From JAWVZU01 sp033722075 (GTDB lineage: Bacteria > Pseudomonadota > Gammaproteobacteria > Xanthomonadales > SZUA-38), in contig JAWVZU010000018.1 in NCBI GenBank assembly GCA_033722075.1, forward strand, positions 1 through 25,537: a DNA stretch of 25,537 nt. Reading direction: 5' to 3'. Position numbers and translations under genes: made by a program. Shown one piece after another: positions 7,613 to 14,977 of this stretch; the stretch's first letter is position 1, and each line of letters starts with the position of its first letter. The notes under the pieces were generated by a model that searched no databases, had not been told where the DNA came from, and saw nothing but the letters and a program-made list of their open reading frames with translations.

Positions 7613-8620
7613 GTGAGACTTTCACCCGACAGACTTGCTGGAGACCTGGAACAAGGTCTGAAGCCGGCCTACCTGATCAGTGGGGACGAACCGCTGCTGG
7701 TGCTGGAGGCGGCAGAGCAGGTGCGCCAGGCCGCCCGGGCCGCCGGCATCGAAGAGCGCCAGGTGCACCACGCCGGCAAGGGGTTCGACTACCAGGATCT
7801 CCTGACGCAGTCGCAAAGCATGTCCCTGTTTTCCACCCGCCGCCTCATCGATCTGCGCCTGCCTGAACCCAAGCCCGGTCGCGAAGGGAGCCAGGTGATC
7901 AAGGCCCTGCTGGAGGATCCCGGCAACGAGGATGTATTGCTGCTGACCACCGGCAAGGCCGACAAGCGCACGCTCGCCTCGGCCTGGGCCAGCGCGATCG
8001 ACCAGGCCGGCGTGGTGATCCAATGCTGGCCGATCAAGCCGCAGGAACTGCCGCGCTGGCTGGACCGGCGCATGCGCTCCGCCGGGCTGCTGCCCGACTC
8101 CGGGGCGGTCCACCGTCTGGCTGAACGGGTGGAAGGCAACCTGCTCGCCGCCGTGCAGGAGATCGAAAAACTGAAACTGCTTCGGGGCGCCGTCTCGGTC
8201 ACCGCTGGCGATATCGAAGAGCTGGTGGCCGACAGCGCCCGCTTCGGCGTGTTCCTGATGGTGGATTCGGCCCTCGAAGGGCGCCCGGATCGAGCCCTGC
8301 GGATGGTCGAGAGCCTGCGCCAGGAGGACATTCCCCTGCCCATCGTCAGTGCCGTCCTGACCCGGGAGATCCGCCGTCTGGTTCGCCTGCGTCAGGCCAT
8401 GGATCGGGGCGGCAACGTGCAGGCCGAGTTTCGCCGTGCCGGCGTCTGGGAGTCCAAGAAGATGCTCCTGCAGCGCGCGATGCGGCGCATTTCCCCGGAC
8501 CGTTGGCTGGAGCTCCTGAACCGTTGTGCGGTCCTGGACCGATCGATCAAGGGCCTCGATCCGCACGATCCCTGGCACGTCGTCGAGGATCTCGCCCGCA
8601 GCCTGGCCGCCGGCCGATGA
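7613..8620 (+). CDS. holA: DNA polymerase III delta subunit
   Basis: Clamp-loader subunit that opens the beta sliding clamp (335 aa, near the usual length). Family features include the early YLISGDEPLLVLEA segment, the SLFSTRRLIDLRLP beta-strand region (the clamp-interacting helix/strand area), LLLTTGKADKR in the AAA-like fold, and a C-terminal collar helix domain. The start is GTG at 7613, four bases after the lptE stop, with a weak TGAGG just upstream that partly overlaps that stop. Coupling to lptE translation is therefore likely. Its stop overlaps the nadD ATG (ATGA). Confidence 0.95.
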   Translation: MRLSPDRLAGDLEQGLKPAYLISGDEPLLVLEAAEQVRQAARAAGIEERQVHHAGKGFDYQDLLTQSQSMSLFSTRRLIDLRLPEPKPGREGSQVIKALLEDPGNEDVLLLTTGKADKRTLASAWASAIDQAGVVIQCWPIKPQELPRWLDRRMRSAGLLPDSGAVHRLAERVEGNLLAAVQEIEKLKLLRGAVSVTAGDIEELVADSARFGVFLMVDSALEGRPDRALRMVESLRQEDIPLPIVSAVLTREIRRLVRLRQAMDRGGNVQAEFRRAGVWESKKMLLQRAMRRISPDRWLELLNRCAVLDRSIKGLDPHDPWHVVEDLARSLAAGR

Positions 8621-9255
8621 GCCACCGGCTGCTGCCGATTTTCGGGGGCACCTTCGATCCGGTTCACAACGGGCACCTGCAATGCGCGCTGGAGGTCGCC
8701 GAGTGGCTGGAAGAACCGGTTGCGCTCCTGCCCAGCCATCGCCCGGCCCATCGCAACCAGCCCGGGGCGACAGCGGACCAGCGTCTCGAGATGCTGTCGG
8801 AGGCCGTGCGCGACTGCCCGCTACTCACCGTCGATGACCGTGAACTGCGCCGGCCCGGACCGACCTACACCGTCGATACGCTCAGTGAGTGGCGGGGCGA
8901 GGCGCCGGAGGCGGCGTTCTGTTTCATCGTCGGCCAGGATGCCTTTGCCGGCCTGCACACCTGGCACCGCTGGCGCGATCTTCGCGACCTGACCCATTTC
9001 ATCGTGATCACGCGCCCCGGGCCAAGGCCGGAGCTCCACGACGAGTTGCGTCGCTGGCTGACCCGTGCGACCGCCCGGGATTTGGCGGCACTCGCGGCCA
9101 CTCAGGCGGGTCAGGTCATCTTTCGTGCGGTCACGCCGCTGGAGATTTCGGCCAGCGCAATCCGCGAGCGGATCGCCGCTGGCGGCGACCCCGGCTTTCT
9201 CGTTCCGACGGCGGTTCGCCGCTTAATCCGCGACAGCGGGCTTTATCGCCGCTAA
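8617..9255 (+). CDS. nadD: Nicotinate-nucleotide adenylyltransferase
   Basis: Adenylates nicotinate mononucleotide to deamido-NAD in NAD synthesis. The 212-residue protein begins almost at once with the nucleotidyltransferase signature GGTFDPVHNGH (residues 10-20). It retains the substrate-loop LLPSHRPAHR, the FIVGQDAFAGLHTWHRW region, and the C-terminal ISASAIRERI motif, a variant of the usual ISSTxIR. The ATG at 8617 sits in an ATGA overlap with the holA stop. A longer in-frame reading that starts inside holA (8503) is rejected because it adds sequence not found in the family. Confidence 0.96.
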   Translation: MSHRLLPIFGGTFDPVHNGHLQCALEVAEWLEEPVALLPSHRPAHRNQPGATADQRLEMLSEAVRDCPLLTVDDRELRRPGPTYTVDTLSEWRGEAPEAAFCFIVGQDAFAGLHTWHRWRDLRDLTHFIVITRPGPRPELHDELRRWLTRATARDLAALAATQAGQVIFRAVTPLEISASAIRERIAAGGDPGFLVPTAVRRLIRDSGLYRR

Positions 9256-9295
9256 ACTAAGGTCACGTCCAACTGAAAAGCGAGGTGTGCAGCTT

Positions 9296-9679
9296 TTGAG
9301 CAAAGCAACCAAGGCCGTCGAACCGCAATTCGACCCTACCGATCCCGAATCTCTCGTTGAACTCGTCCAATCCGCTCTCGAAGACGCGAAAGCCGTCGAC
9401 ATCACGGCCATCGACGTCCGAGACAAGACCTCCATCACCGATTACATGATTGTAGCCTCCGGAAATTCCACGAGGCATGTCAAGACCTTGTCGGACGCCG
9501 TCGTGGAGCGCAGCAAGGAAAGCGGGGCATCGGTTCTCGGGGTCGAGGGCGAACGCGAGGCGGAGTGGATGCTGGTTGACCTGGCCGACGTGCTGGTCCA
9601 CCTGATGCTGCCCCGTACGCGTGCCTTCTATGCGCTGGAAAAGCTGTGGTCCGTGGAACCCGCCACCGCTGAGTCGTGA
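9296..9679 (+). CDS. rsfS: Ribosomal silencing factor RsfS
   Basis: RsfS (YbeB/Iojap family) binds ribosomal protein uL14 and blocks subunit joining when nutrients are low. The core is complete: residues DITAIDVRDKTSITDYMIVASG, then ST-RH, and late EGEREAEWMLVDLADVLVHLM with the terminal FYALEKLW. Start choice: GAGGT at 9282-9286 lies nine bases before a TTG at 9296, whereas an in-frame GTG at 9287 would sit directly on that Shine-Dalgarno. I prefer TTG (127 aa); the GTG would add three residues. The gene ends in a GTGA overlap with rlmH and is separated from nadD by a 40-base gap. Confidence 0.93.
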   Translation: MSKATKAVEPQFDPTDPESLVELVQSALEDAKAVDITAIDVRDKTSITDYMIVASGNSTRHVKTLSDAVVERSKESGASVLGVEGEREAEWMLVDLADVLVHLMLPRTRAFYALEKLWSVEPATAES

Positions 9680-10146
9680 AAATCCGGCTTCTGGCCGTCG
9701 GCCAGAAGATGCCGAAATGGGTCACCGCCGGGGTGACCGAGTACACCAGGCGCCTCCCGGCCCATCTCGGGCTGGACGTGGTCGAACTGGCGCCTGGCCG
9801 CCGCAGCCGCAACCAACCTCCCGATCACGCCATCGCCGCCGAGCGCGATGCGCTGATGAAATCCCTGAAACCGGACGACACGGTCGTGGCGCTGGACCGT
9901 GCCGGTGAACTCTGGTCGACGGAGAAGCTGGCATCCAGGCTGCGCGGCTGGATGGGTTCGGGGCGAAACGTCGCATTGCTGGTCGGCGGACCGGACGGAT
10001 TGCACGCCGACTGCCTCACCCGGGCGAACATGAGCTGGTCGCTGGGTCGGATTACCCTGCCCCACCCGCTGGTGCGAATCATCCTCGCCGAACAGATCTA
10101 CCGGGCCTGGACCATTCTGGAAGGCCATCCCTATCACCGCGGATAG
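9676..10146 (+). CDS. rlmH: 23S rRNA pseudouridine-1915 N3-methyltransferase
   Basis: SPOUT-family methyltransferase that modifies pseudouridine 1915 in helix 69 of 23S rRNA (156 aa, normal length). It begins MKIRLLAVGQKMPKWV, with the family SAM-knot segments LLVGGPDGL and the C-terminal LGRITLPHPLVRIILAEQIYRAW...GHPYH. The start is GTG, overlapping the rsfS stop as GTGA, so translation is probably coupled. It is the last gene of the leuS cluster here. The mrdA-rodA cell-shape genes that often follow in gammaproteobacteria are absent and a convergent lpxL-like gene lies 14 bases away. Confidence 0.97.
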   Translation: MKIRLLAVGQKMPKWVTAGVTEYTRRLPAHLGLDVVELAPGRRSRNQPPDHAIAAERDALMKSLKPDDTVVALDRAGELWSTEKLASRLRGWMGSGRNVALLVGGPDGLHADCLTRANMSWSLGRITLPHPLVRIILAEQIYRAWTILEGHPYHRG

Positions 10147-10160
10147 GTATGGCCGACCGC

Positions 10161-11084
10161 TCAGTAGAGGGATGCCTCTCCCTCCGGGCGCGTCTTGAAA
10201 CGGCGGTGGACCCACAGATACTGCTCGGGGCAGGCTCGAACCAGCGCTTCGATCGCCTCGTTGATCCGGCGACAGTCCTCGGTGACATCCGCGCTGGGGA
10301 CCTCGGGAACCGGGTCCAGGATCTCCACTTCGTAGCGCCCGTCCGCTCGCCGGACATTGCGGGTCACGAGAACCCGCGCACGCCCCATGCGCGCCAGCTG
10401 ATGCGTTGACGTCGTCGTCGAGGCCGGGACGCCGAAGAACGGGGCAAACACGTTCTCCCCGCGCTGGTAGTCCTGATCCGGCGCATACCACAGCACGCCG
10501 CCGGCCCGCAGGTACTTCACCATCCCGCGCAACTCGTTGCGGTTGAACAGGGCTTCGCCGTAATTGAGGCGACGCCTGCGCACGATGTATTCGAGAACCG
10601 GATTACCGTGCTCGCGATAGAGGCCGGCCATGTCCTGGTGATAGGCGAGGAGGCGTCCTGCCAGTTCCAGGCTCGTGAAGTGACCGAACAGGAGAAGTAC
10701 GCCGCGACCATCCGCCTGCGCTCGCTGCAGGGCATCCAGCCCCCGCACGTCGCCCAGGCGCCGGTGCCGTCGCGGTGAACCCCACCAGGCGGATCCGATC
10801 TCGAAGATCATCATGCCAAGCGACGCGAACAGCTCGCGAACCACGGCGCGGCGCCACGAGTCGTCCTGCTCGGGAAAGCAGAGTTCGAGGTTCCGCAGCG
10901 CAACACGCTCCCGGCTGCGCAGGGCCCGACGGAGAAACGGGCCCAACGCCCGGCCGAAGCGCAACTGCCAGCCGTGAGGCAGGAGAACCAGGGCCCGCAG
11001 CAAGGCAAAACCCAGCCAGATCGGCCAGTGGCGAGGAGCGAGCAGTGTCCAACGGAAGTCGGGCCGTTTGTTCAAGTCCACCAT
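10161..11084 (-). CDS. Lipid A late acyltransferase, LpxL/HtrB family
   Basis: Inner-membrane enzyme that adds a secondary acyl chain to Kdo-lipid A (307 aa). The catalytic H-x4-E motif is visible as GHFTSLE, with His135 and Glu140. Downstream lie the conserved YAPDQDYQRGENVFAPFFGVPA and STTTSTHQLARM segments. A hydrophobic N-terminal stretch (about 20-38) is the usual membrane anchor. I use the ATG at 11084; an upstream TTG at 11090 adds only two residues. LpxL, LpxM and LpxP cannot be separated reliably by eye, so no symbol is given. It is divergent from waaA, whose Kdo-transfer product is normally the acceptor for this enzyme, so the pair forms a coherent lipid A unit. Confidence 0.92.
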   Translation of the reverse strand: MVDLNKRPDFRWTLLAPRHWPIWLGFALLRALVLLPHGWQLRFGRALGPFLRRALRSRERVALRNLELCFPEQDDSWRRAVVRELFASLGMMIFEIGSAWWGSPRRHRRLGDVRGLDALQRAQADGRGVLLLFGHFTSLELAGRLLAYHQDMAGLYREHGNPVLEYIVRRRRLNYGEALFNRNELRGMVKYLRAGGVLWYAPDQDYQRGENVFAPFFGVPASTTTSTHQLARMGRARVLVTRNVRRADGRYEVEILDPVPEVPSADVTEDCRRINEAIEALVRACPEQYLWVHRRFKTRPEGEASLY

Positions 11085-11113
11085 CGGCAAGCCATGCGAG
11101 CATCCAGGGACGG

Positions 11114-11119
11114 ATGATA
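11114..11119 (-). promoter_or_regulatory. Candidate -10 box of the lpxL-like gene
   Basis: On the minus strand these bases read TATCAT (five of six matches to TATAAT), about 30 bases before the chosen ATG at 11084. The -35 position is poor. It sits in the 73-bp divergent region shared with waaA. Confidence 0.3.
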
Positions 11120-11157
11120 CCTGCCGAAGCGCCCGATACGAGTGTAGTCTATGTCCG

Positions 11158-12474
11158 ATGCATCTTGCCTACACGATCGTCATGTACCTCCTGATCCCGG
11201 TGATCCTTTACCGCCTTGCGTTGCGAGGATTCCGGGCGCCGGCCTACTTCAGGCGCTGGCCGGAACGCTTCGGCTTCTTTCCCGAACCGGGCTTTACCTC
11301 CTCGATCTGGATCCACGCCGTGTCCATGGGCGAAGTGAACGCGGCCATCCCGCTGATCCGGGCCTTGATGAAGCGCTATCCCGAGCACCAGTTCGTCATC
11401 ACCACGGTGACGCCGACCGGATCGGAACGGGTGGAGTCGGTCTTCGGAGAGACCGTATTTCACGTTTATCTGCCCTACGACCTGCCTGCGGCCGTGCGCC
11501 GCTTCCTGGATCGGACCCGACCTCGGCTCGCGGTGGTCATGGAGACCGAGATCTGGCCGAACCTGTTCTGCGCCTGCCGGGATCGGGACATCCCGATCGT
11601 GGTCGCGAATGCGCGCCTTTCCGAACGCTCGCTCCGCGGCTATCGCCCGGTGCAGGGCCTTGCCGCAACGGCCCTGAATTGCTCGACCCGTGTCGGGGCC
11701 CAGACCCAGACCGACGCTCAACGGCTGCTTCGGCTCGGGGGAGAGCCCGCCAAGATCGAAGTGGTCGGCAGTCTCAAGTTCGACCTCCAGCTCGCGCCGG
11801 AGCTTCCGGACCTCGGGCGGGAACTCCGCGATCATTGGGGTAGCGACCGCTTTGCCTTTGTGGCCGCGAGCACGCATGAGGATGACGAGGTCCCGGTGAT
11901 GAAGGCTTTCGAGCGGTTGCTCGAAACCGATCCCCGGGCACTGCTGGTGCTGGTCCCTCGTCACCCGGAGCGTTTTCCGCGCGCCGCCGCGCGCTGTCGC
12001 AGCCTGGGCTATGAAACGGCGCTGCGTTCCGAGGACATCAATGCCAGCCCCGACACGCAGTGCTTCGTGGTCGATACGATGGGAGAACTGCTGCGCTTCT
12101 ACGCGGCGGCCGATGTCGCCTTCGTCGGGGGAAGCCTGGCGTACGTCGGCGGCCACAATGTCCTGGAGCCCGCTGCCCTCGGCCTGCCGGTGCTGGTTGG
12201 ACCGCACACGTTCAATTTCTCGGAGATCACCGAACTGCTGCTGGATCGTGGGGGCGCCGAGCGCGTCCACGACGCCGACGAACTGGCCACCGAACTGCGG
12301 CTGCTGCGTCAGGACGAGACGCGGCGACGGCGGATGGGCGATGCGGCTTTCACCCTGGTCAAGGAGAACCGGGGCGCACTTCAGCATACCTTGCGGATGA
12401 TCGAGGAAGCTTTCGAGCCAGCGGCGACGGCTTCCCCGGCGCGGCCCGAGCGGGGAGTGAAAAGTGAAAAGTGA
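11158..12474 (+). CDS. waaA: 3-deoxy-D-manno-octulosonic acid (Kdo) transferase
   Basis: Glycosyltransferase that moves Kdo from CMP-Kdo to lipid IVA at the inner membrane (438 aa). The N-terminus carries a membrane anchor at about 3-20. The GT30 domain follows with HAVSMGE at 53-59 (Glu59 aligns with the catalytic base of the family), a TETEIWPN-type segment (METEIWPNL), and the GT-B C-terminal block GGSLAYVGGHNVLEPAALG with GPHTFNF. I chose the ATG at 11158 because an earlier in-frame start (11068) would lie inside the divergent lpxL-like gene and add a non-family tail. Whether it adds one, two or more Kdo residues cannot be read. The last codons overlap a heptamer tandem repeat. Confidence 0.96.
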   Translation: MHLAYTIVMYLLIPVILYRLALRGFRAPAYFRRWPERFGFFPEPGFTSSIWIHAVSMGEVNAAIPLIRALMKRYPEHQFVITTVTPTGSERVESVFGETVFHVYLPYDLPAAVRRFLDRTRPRLAVVMETEIWPNLFCACRDRDIPIVVANARLSERSLRGYRPVQGLAATALNCSTRVGAQTQTDAQRLLRLGGEPAKIEVVGSLKFDLQLAPELPDLGRELRDHWGSDRFAFVAASTHEDDEVPVMKAFERLLETDPRALLVLVPRHPERFPRAAARCRSLGYETALRSEDINASPDTQCFVVDTMGELLRFYAAADVAFVGGSLAYVGGHNVLEPAALGLPVLVGPHTFNFSEITELLLDRGGAERVHDADELATELRLLRQDETRRRRMGDAAFTLVKENRGALQHTLRMIEEAFEPAATASPARPERGVKSEK

Positions 12475-12479
12475 AAAGT
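12457..12479 (+). repeat. Tandem heptamer GTGAAAA, 3.3 copies
   Basis: Three full copies of GTGAAAA (12457-12477) plus two bases span the end and the stop codon of waaA. Because the unit is seven bases, gain or loss of a copy would shift the frame and alter only the last residues of WaaA. It is the only short tandem array noticed in the window. Confidence 0.85.
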
Positions 12480-12497
12480 CGGAGAGCGAGGCTGCCC

Positions 12498-13151
12498 CTA
12501 GAACTGTAGCTCTTCCGGGTCTTCAGCGCCGATCAAGCGCGGCAGGTCCGTCTCGAAAAGACTCTCCTCCGACCAGGTTTCGTCTCCGAGTCGCGTGCAC
12601 AGCATCGCTTCCATCACCGGTGAATCGCCGCATACCATGAACAGGCGGCCTCCGGGCTTGACCCAGGGACGGAAATGCTCCGGGACGGTTCGTGCCGAAC
12701 CGGTGACCACGACAGCATCGTAAGCCCGTCCGGGACTCCATCCCGCCAGAGCATCGCCCTCCTGGACTTCGACATCGCCCAGATCCAGCCGCTTCAGCTT
12801 GGACTCGGCACGACGGACGAAATCGGCGATGACATCGATGCTGTGAACCCGCCCGGCCAGCTTGCCCAGACAGGCCGTCAGATAGCCGCTGCCGGTCCCG
12901 ATCTCGAGCACCGAATCCTCAGCGCTCAAACCCAGGGCCTGGAGCACTCGGCCCTCCACTACGGGTTTCATCATGAATTGCTGTTCGCCGAGCGGCAGCA
13001 TGAGATCAGCGTAGGCCAGCTTTCGATATTGCGGCGGGACGAAATCTTCCCGGGGCAATTTTCCGAGCACGTCCAGAACGCGCGAGTCCAGGACCTCCCA
13101 GGTCCGAACCTGCTGTTCAACCATGTTCGCTCGGGCTTGATCGAAGTTCAT
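12498..13151 (-). CDS. Protein-L-isoaspartate O-methyltransferase family protein
   Basis: A class I SAM-dependent methyltransferase of the Pcm family (217 aa). SAM motif I is VLEIGTGSGY at 81-90, followed by the acidic strand end HSIDVI and GDALAGW. The N-terminal MVEQQVRTWEVLDSRVLDVLGKLPREDFVPP matches the Pcm family start. However, where classical Pcm has GQTISQP to bind the isoaspartyl substrate, this protein reads EQQFMMKP. It therefore belongs to a divergent proteobacterial subgroup, often found next to tolC in Pseudomonas-like genomes, whose repair activity is not certain. I therefore do not give the symbol pcm. It converges on waaA with a 23-base gap. Confidence 0.85.
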   Translation of the reverse strand: MNFDQARANMVEQQVRTWEVLDSRVLDVLGKLPREDFVPPQYRKLAYADLMLPLGEQQFMMKPVVEGRVLQALGLSAEDSVLEIGTGSGYLTACLGKLAGRVHSIDVIADFVRRAESKLKRLDLGDVEVQEGDALAGWSPGRAYDAVVVTGSARTVPEHFRPWVKPGGRLFMVCGDSPVMEAMLCTRLGDETWSEESLFETDLPRLIGAEDPEELQF

Positions 13152-13228
13152 TTTGAATCCCGCCGAAAAAAGACCGAGAAGATTAGCAGATTACGGCTCC
13201 GGGGCAAGGCGCTCCAGCCTGGCAGGGG

Positions 13229-13257
13229 TTGACGGGCCCCGGGTGCTGTCCTTTAAT
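13229..13257 (+). promoter_or_regulatory. Sigma-70 promoter for the ECF sigma factor gene
   Basis: TTGACG (13229-13234) and TTTAAT (13252-13257) each match consensus at five of six positions with the ideal 17-base spacer. Transcription would start near 13264, leaving a leader of about 120 bases before the ATG at 13385. The promoter looks housekeeping in type rather than ECF-autoregulated. Confidence 0.65.
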
Positions 13258-13384
13258 CGCCGAAGCAGACGGCCATGGCCGAGCCCGGCTACCGAGACGC
13301 GGAATGGAAGCCACGCCGTTGCGCGCAAGCGGGATTCACCATCCCGGGTGTACCCGGAACCGGATGGGAACAGCAGGGAGTCGA

Positions 13385-13885
13385 ATGAGTTCCGAAAAGC
13401 GCACCGCCTACGAGAAGATCGTCTACGAGTACATCGACGACCTCAATCGCTATGCGCTCTGGCTCTGCAAGAATCCCACCCTGGCCAAGGATCTCGTTCA
13501 GGAAACCTTCCTGCGGGCCTGGAAGTCCTTCGACAAGCTTCGCGAACAGAAAGCGGCCAAGAGCTGGCTGATTACCATCCTGCGCCGCGAGTATGCCCGG
13601 ACCTTCGAACGCAAGGTTCCGGATTTTGCAAACTTCGACGACCTGGAACTCGAGGACCAGATCGAACCGGACCCCGACGACCGGGCGGAGGTCCGCCTGA
13701 TGCGGAAAGCGATGCTGAACCTCGATCAGAAGTATCGCGAACCGATCATTCTCCAGGTGATCGGCGGCTTCAGCTGCGACGAGATCGCCGAGATTCTCGG
13801 AATCACCCGCAGTGCGGTCATGACCCAGCTGTTCCGGGCACGCCAGAAGATCAAGGACAACCTGCAGGTGGACGAAGAACCGTAA
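13385..13885 (+). CDS. ECF-type RNA polymerase sigma factor
   Basis: A 166-residue group 4 sigma factor. Region 2 spans about 15-75, including the LCKNPTLAKDLVQETFLRAWKSFDKL core-binding/-10 recognition segment. Region 4 spans about 110-160, with the helix-turn-helix FSCDEIAEILGITRSAVMTQLFRARQKI. The acidic linker ELEDQIEPDPDDRAE joins them. The start is the ATG at 13385 behind AGGGAG; longer in-frame readings upstream contain the promoter and are rejected. ECF factors of this kind in marine gammaproteobacteria are commonly followed by a DUF3379 anti-sigma candidate. Here that protein is about 2.4 kb away on the other strand, with DUF2333 and the phosphofructokinase gene between them. Confidence 0.93.
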   Translation: MSSEKRTAYEKIVYEYIDDLNRYALWLCKNPTLAKDLVQETFLRAWKSFDKLREQKAAKSWLITILRREYARTFERKVPDFANFDDLELEDQIEPDPDDRAEVRLMRKAMLNLDQKYREPIILQVIGGFSCDEIAEILGITRSAVMTQLFRARQKIKDNLQVDEEP

Positions 13886-13957
13886 ACGATCCACCGATGT
13901 GCCGCCTCGCCGGATCAGTTATCCTCGAACCATGAGAGCAAGGAGAGCATTCTCTGC

Positions 13958-14977
13958 ATGTGGCGACGAATCCGTGAGTTCTTCCTACTGACCGACTTCA
14001 AGCGAGGCGCGATGGTGGTCGTTCCCGCCGTGCTGATCGTGATCACCCTGGTCCTGATGTTCCTCTGGGACTTCGAACCGGAGACCTTCGACGTTCAGCA
14101 GCGAGCCGCCGACCGGGCCGCAGCTCGCGGAGAGGATGTCGTCACCGGCTATGTCACGACCAGCACCCTGATGGAGGTCGGCGAGATCCTGCTTGGTAAG
14201 CGCGGCGGTTACCTGACCAACGACAAGCTCCCGCCCGGCGTCCTGATGGACAATATTCCCAACTGGGAGTACGGCGTAGTGCGCCAGGTCCGCGACCTGG
14301 CGGAATCCATGCGCAACGACATGAGCCGTTCGCAGACCCAGTCCAAGGAGGATCCCGACCTGGCCATTGCCGCACCGCGTTTCCAGTTCGACACCGATTC
14401 CTGGATCCTGCCCTCGACCGAGTCCCAGTACCGCGAAGGCATCAAGGCGCTTTCCGCTTACCTGAGCCGGCTGGCCGATCAGGATCAGGCCAACGCCCAG
14501 TTCTATGCGCGGGCCGACAACCTGAGCGACTGGCTCGCGCTGGTGGAGAAACGGCTCGGCGACCTCGCCCAACAGCTGGCCAACAGCGTCGGCGATTCCA
14601 GGGTGGATGCGGGCCTGGCCGGTGATCCGGCAGCGACCCAGTCCACCCCGGCACCAGGCGAAATCTCGGAAAAGACCTCCTGGTTCGAGATCGATGACAT
14701 CTTTTACGAGGCGCGCGGGGCAACCTGGGCGCTGATCCACTTCCTGCGCGCCGCCGAAATCGACTTCGGACCGGTGCTCGAGAACAAGAACGCCACCGCC
14801 AGCCTGCAAAATGTGATCCGCGCGCTCGAGCCGACCCAGGCGACCGTGTGGAGTCCGATCATCCTCAACGGCACCGGCTTCGGGTTCACCGCCAACCACT
14901 CACTGGTGATGGGCTCCTACATCTCCCGCGCCAATGCGGCGATCATCGAATTGCGGCGGCTGCTCGCGCAGGGTTAA
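13958..14977 (+). CDS. DUF2333 family membrane protein
   Basis: A 339-residue protein that I recognise as DUF2333; its function is not known. It has a short cytoplasmic basic N-terminus (FKRG), one transmembrane helix at about 18-37, and a long periplasmic domain. That domain has family blocks such as GGYLTNDKLPPGVLMDNIPNWEYGVV, then RNDMSRSQTQSKEDPDL, and late WSPIILNGTGFGFTANHSLVMGSYISRANAAI. The Shine-Dalgarno AGGAG at 13941 is unusually far (12 bases) from the ATG. A small AGAG-CATT-CTCT hairpin (13944-13955) in that spacer could shorten the distance or mask the site. The stop overlaps that of the convergent phosphofructokinase gene by 4 bases. Confidence 0.92.
   Translation: MWRRIREFFLLTDFKRGAMVVVPAVLIVITLVLMFLWDFEPETFDVQQRAADRAAARGEDVVTGYVTTSTLMEVGEILLGKRGGYLTNDKLPPGVLMDNIPNWEYGVVRQVRDLAESMRNDMSRSQTQSKEDPDLAIAAPRFQFDTDSWILPSTESQYREGIKALSAYLSRLADQDQANAQFYARADNLSDWLALVEKRLGDLAQQLANSVGDSRVDAGLAGDPAATQSTPAPGEISEKTSWFEIDDIFYEARGATWALIHFLRAAEIDFGPVLENKNATASLQNVIRALEPTQATVWSPIILNGTGFGFTANHSLVMGSYISRANAAIIELRRLLAQG

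Noticed and set aside
7622..8578. Open frame of 318 codons antisense to holA
   Set aside because: No family features; holA is complete on the plus strand and in its expected operon position.
11145..11150. TAGTCT as a -10 box for a nearly leaderless waaA transcript
   Set aside because: The match is weak and the -35 region poor; not enough to report as a promoter.
11149..12387. Open frame of 412 codons antisense to waaA
   Set aside because: Composition is typical of a complement-strand shadow and waaA is unmistakable on the other strand.
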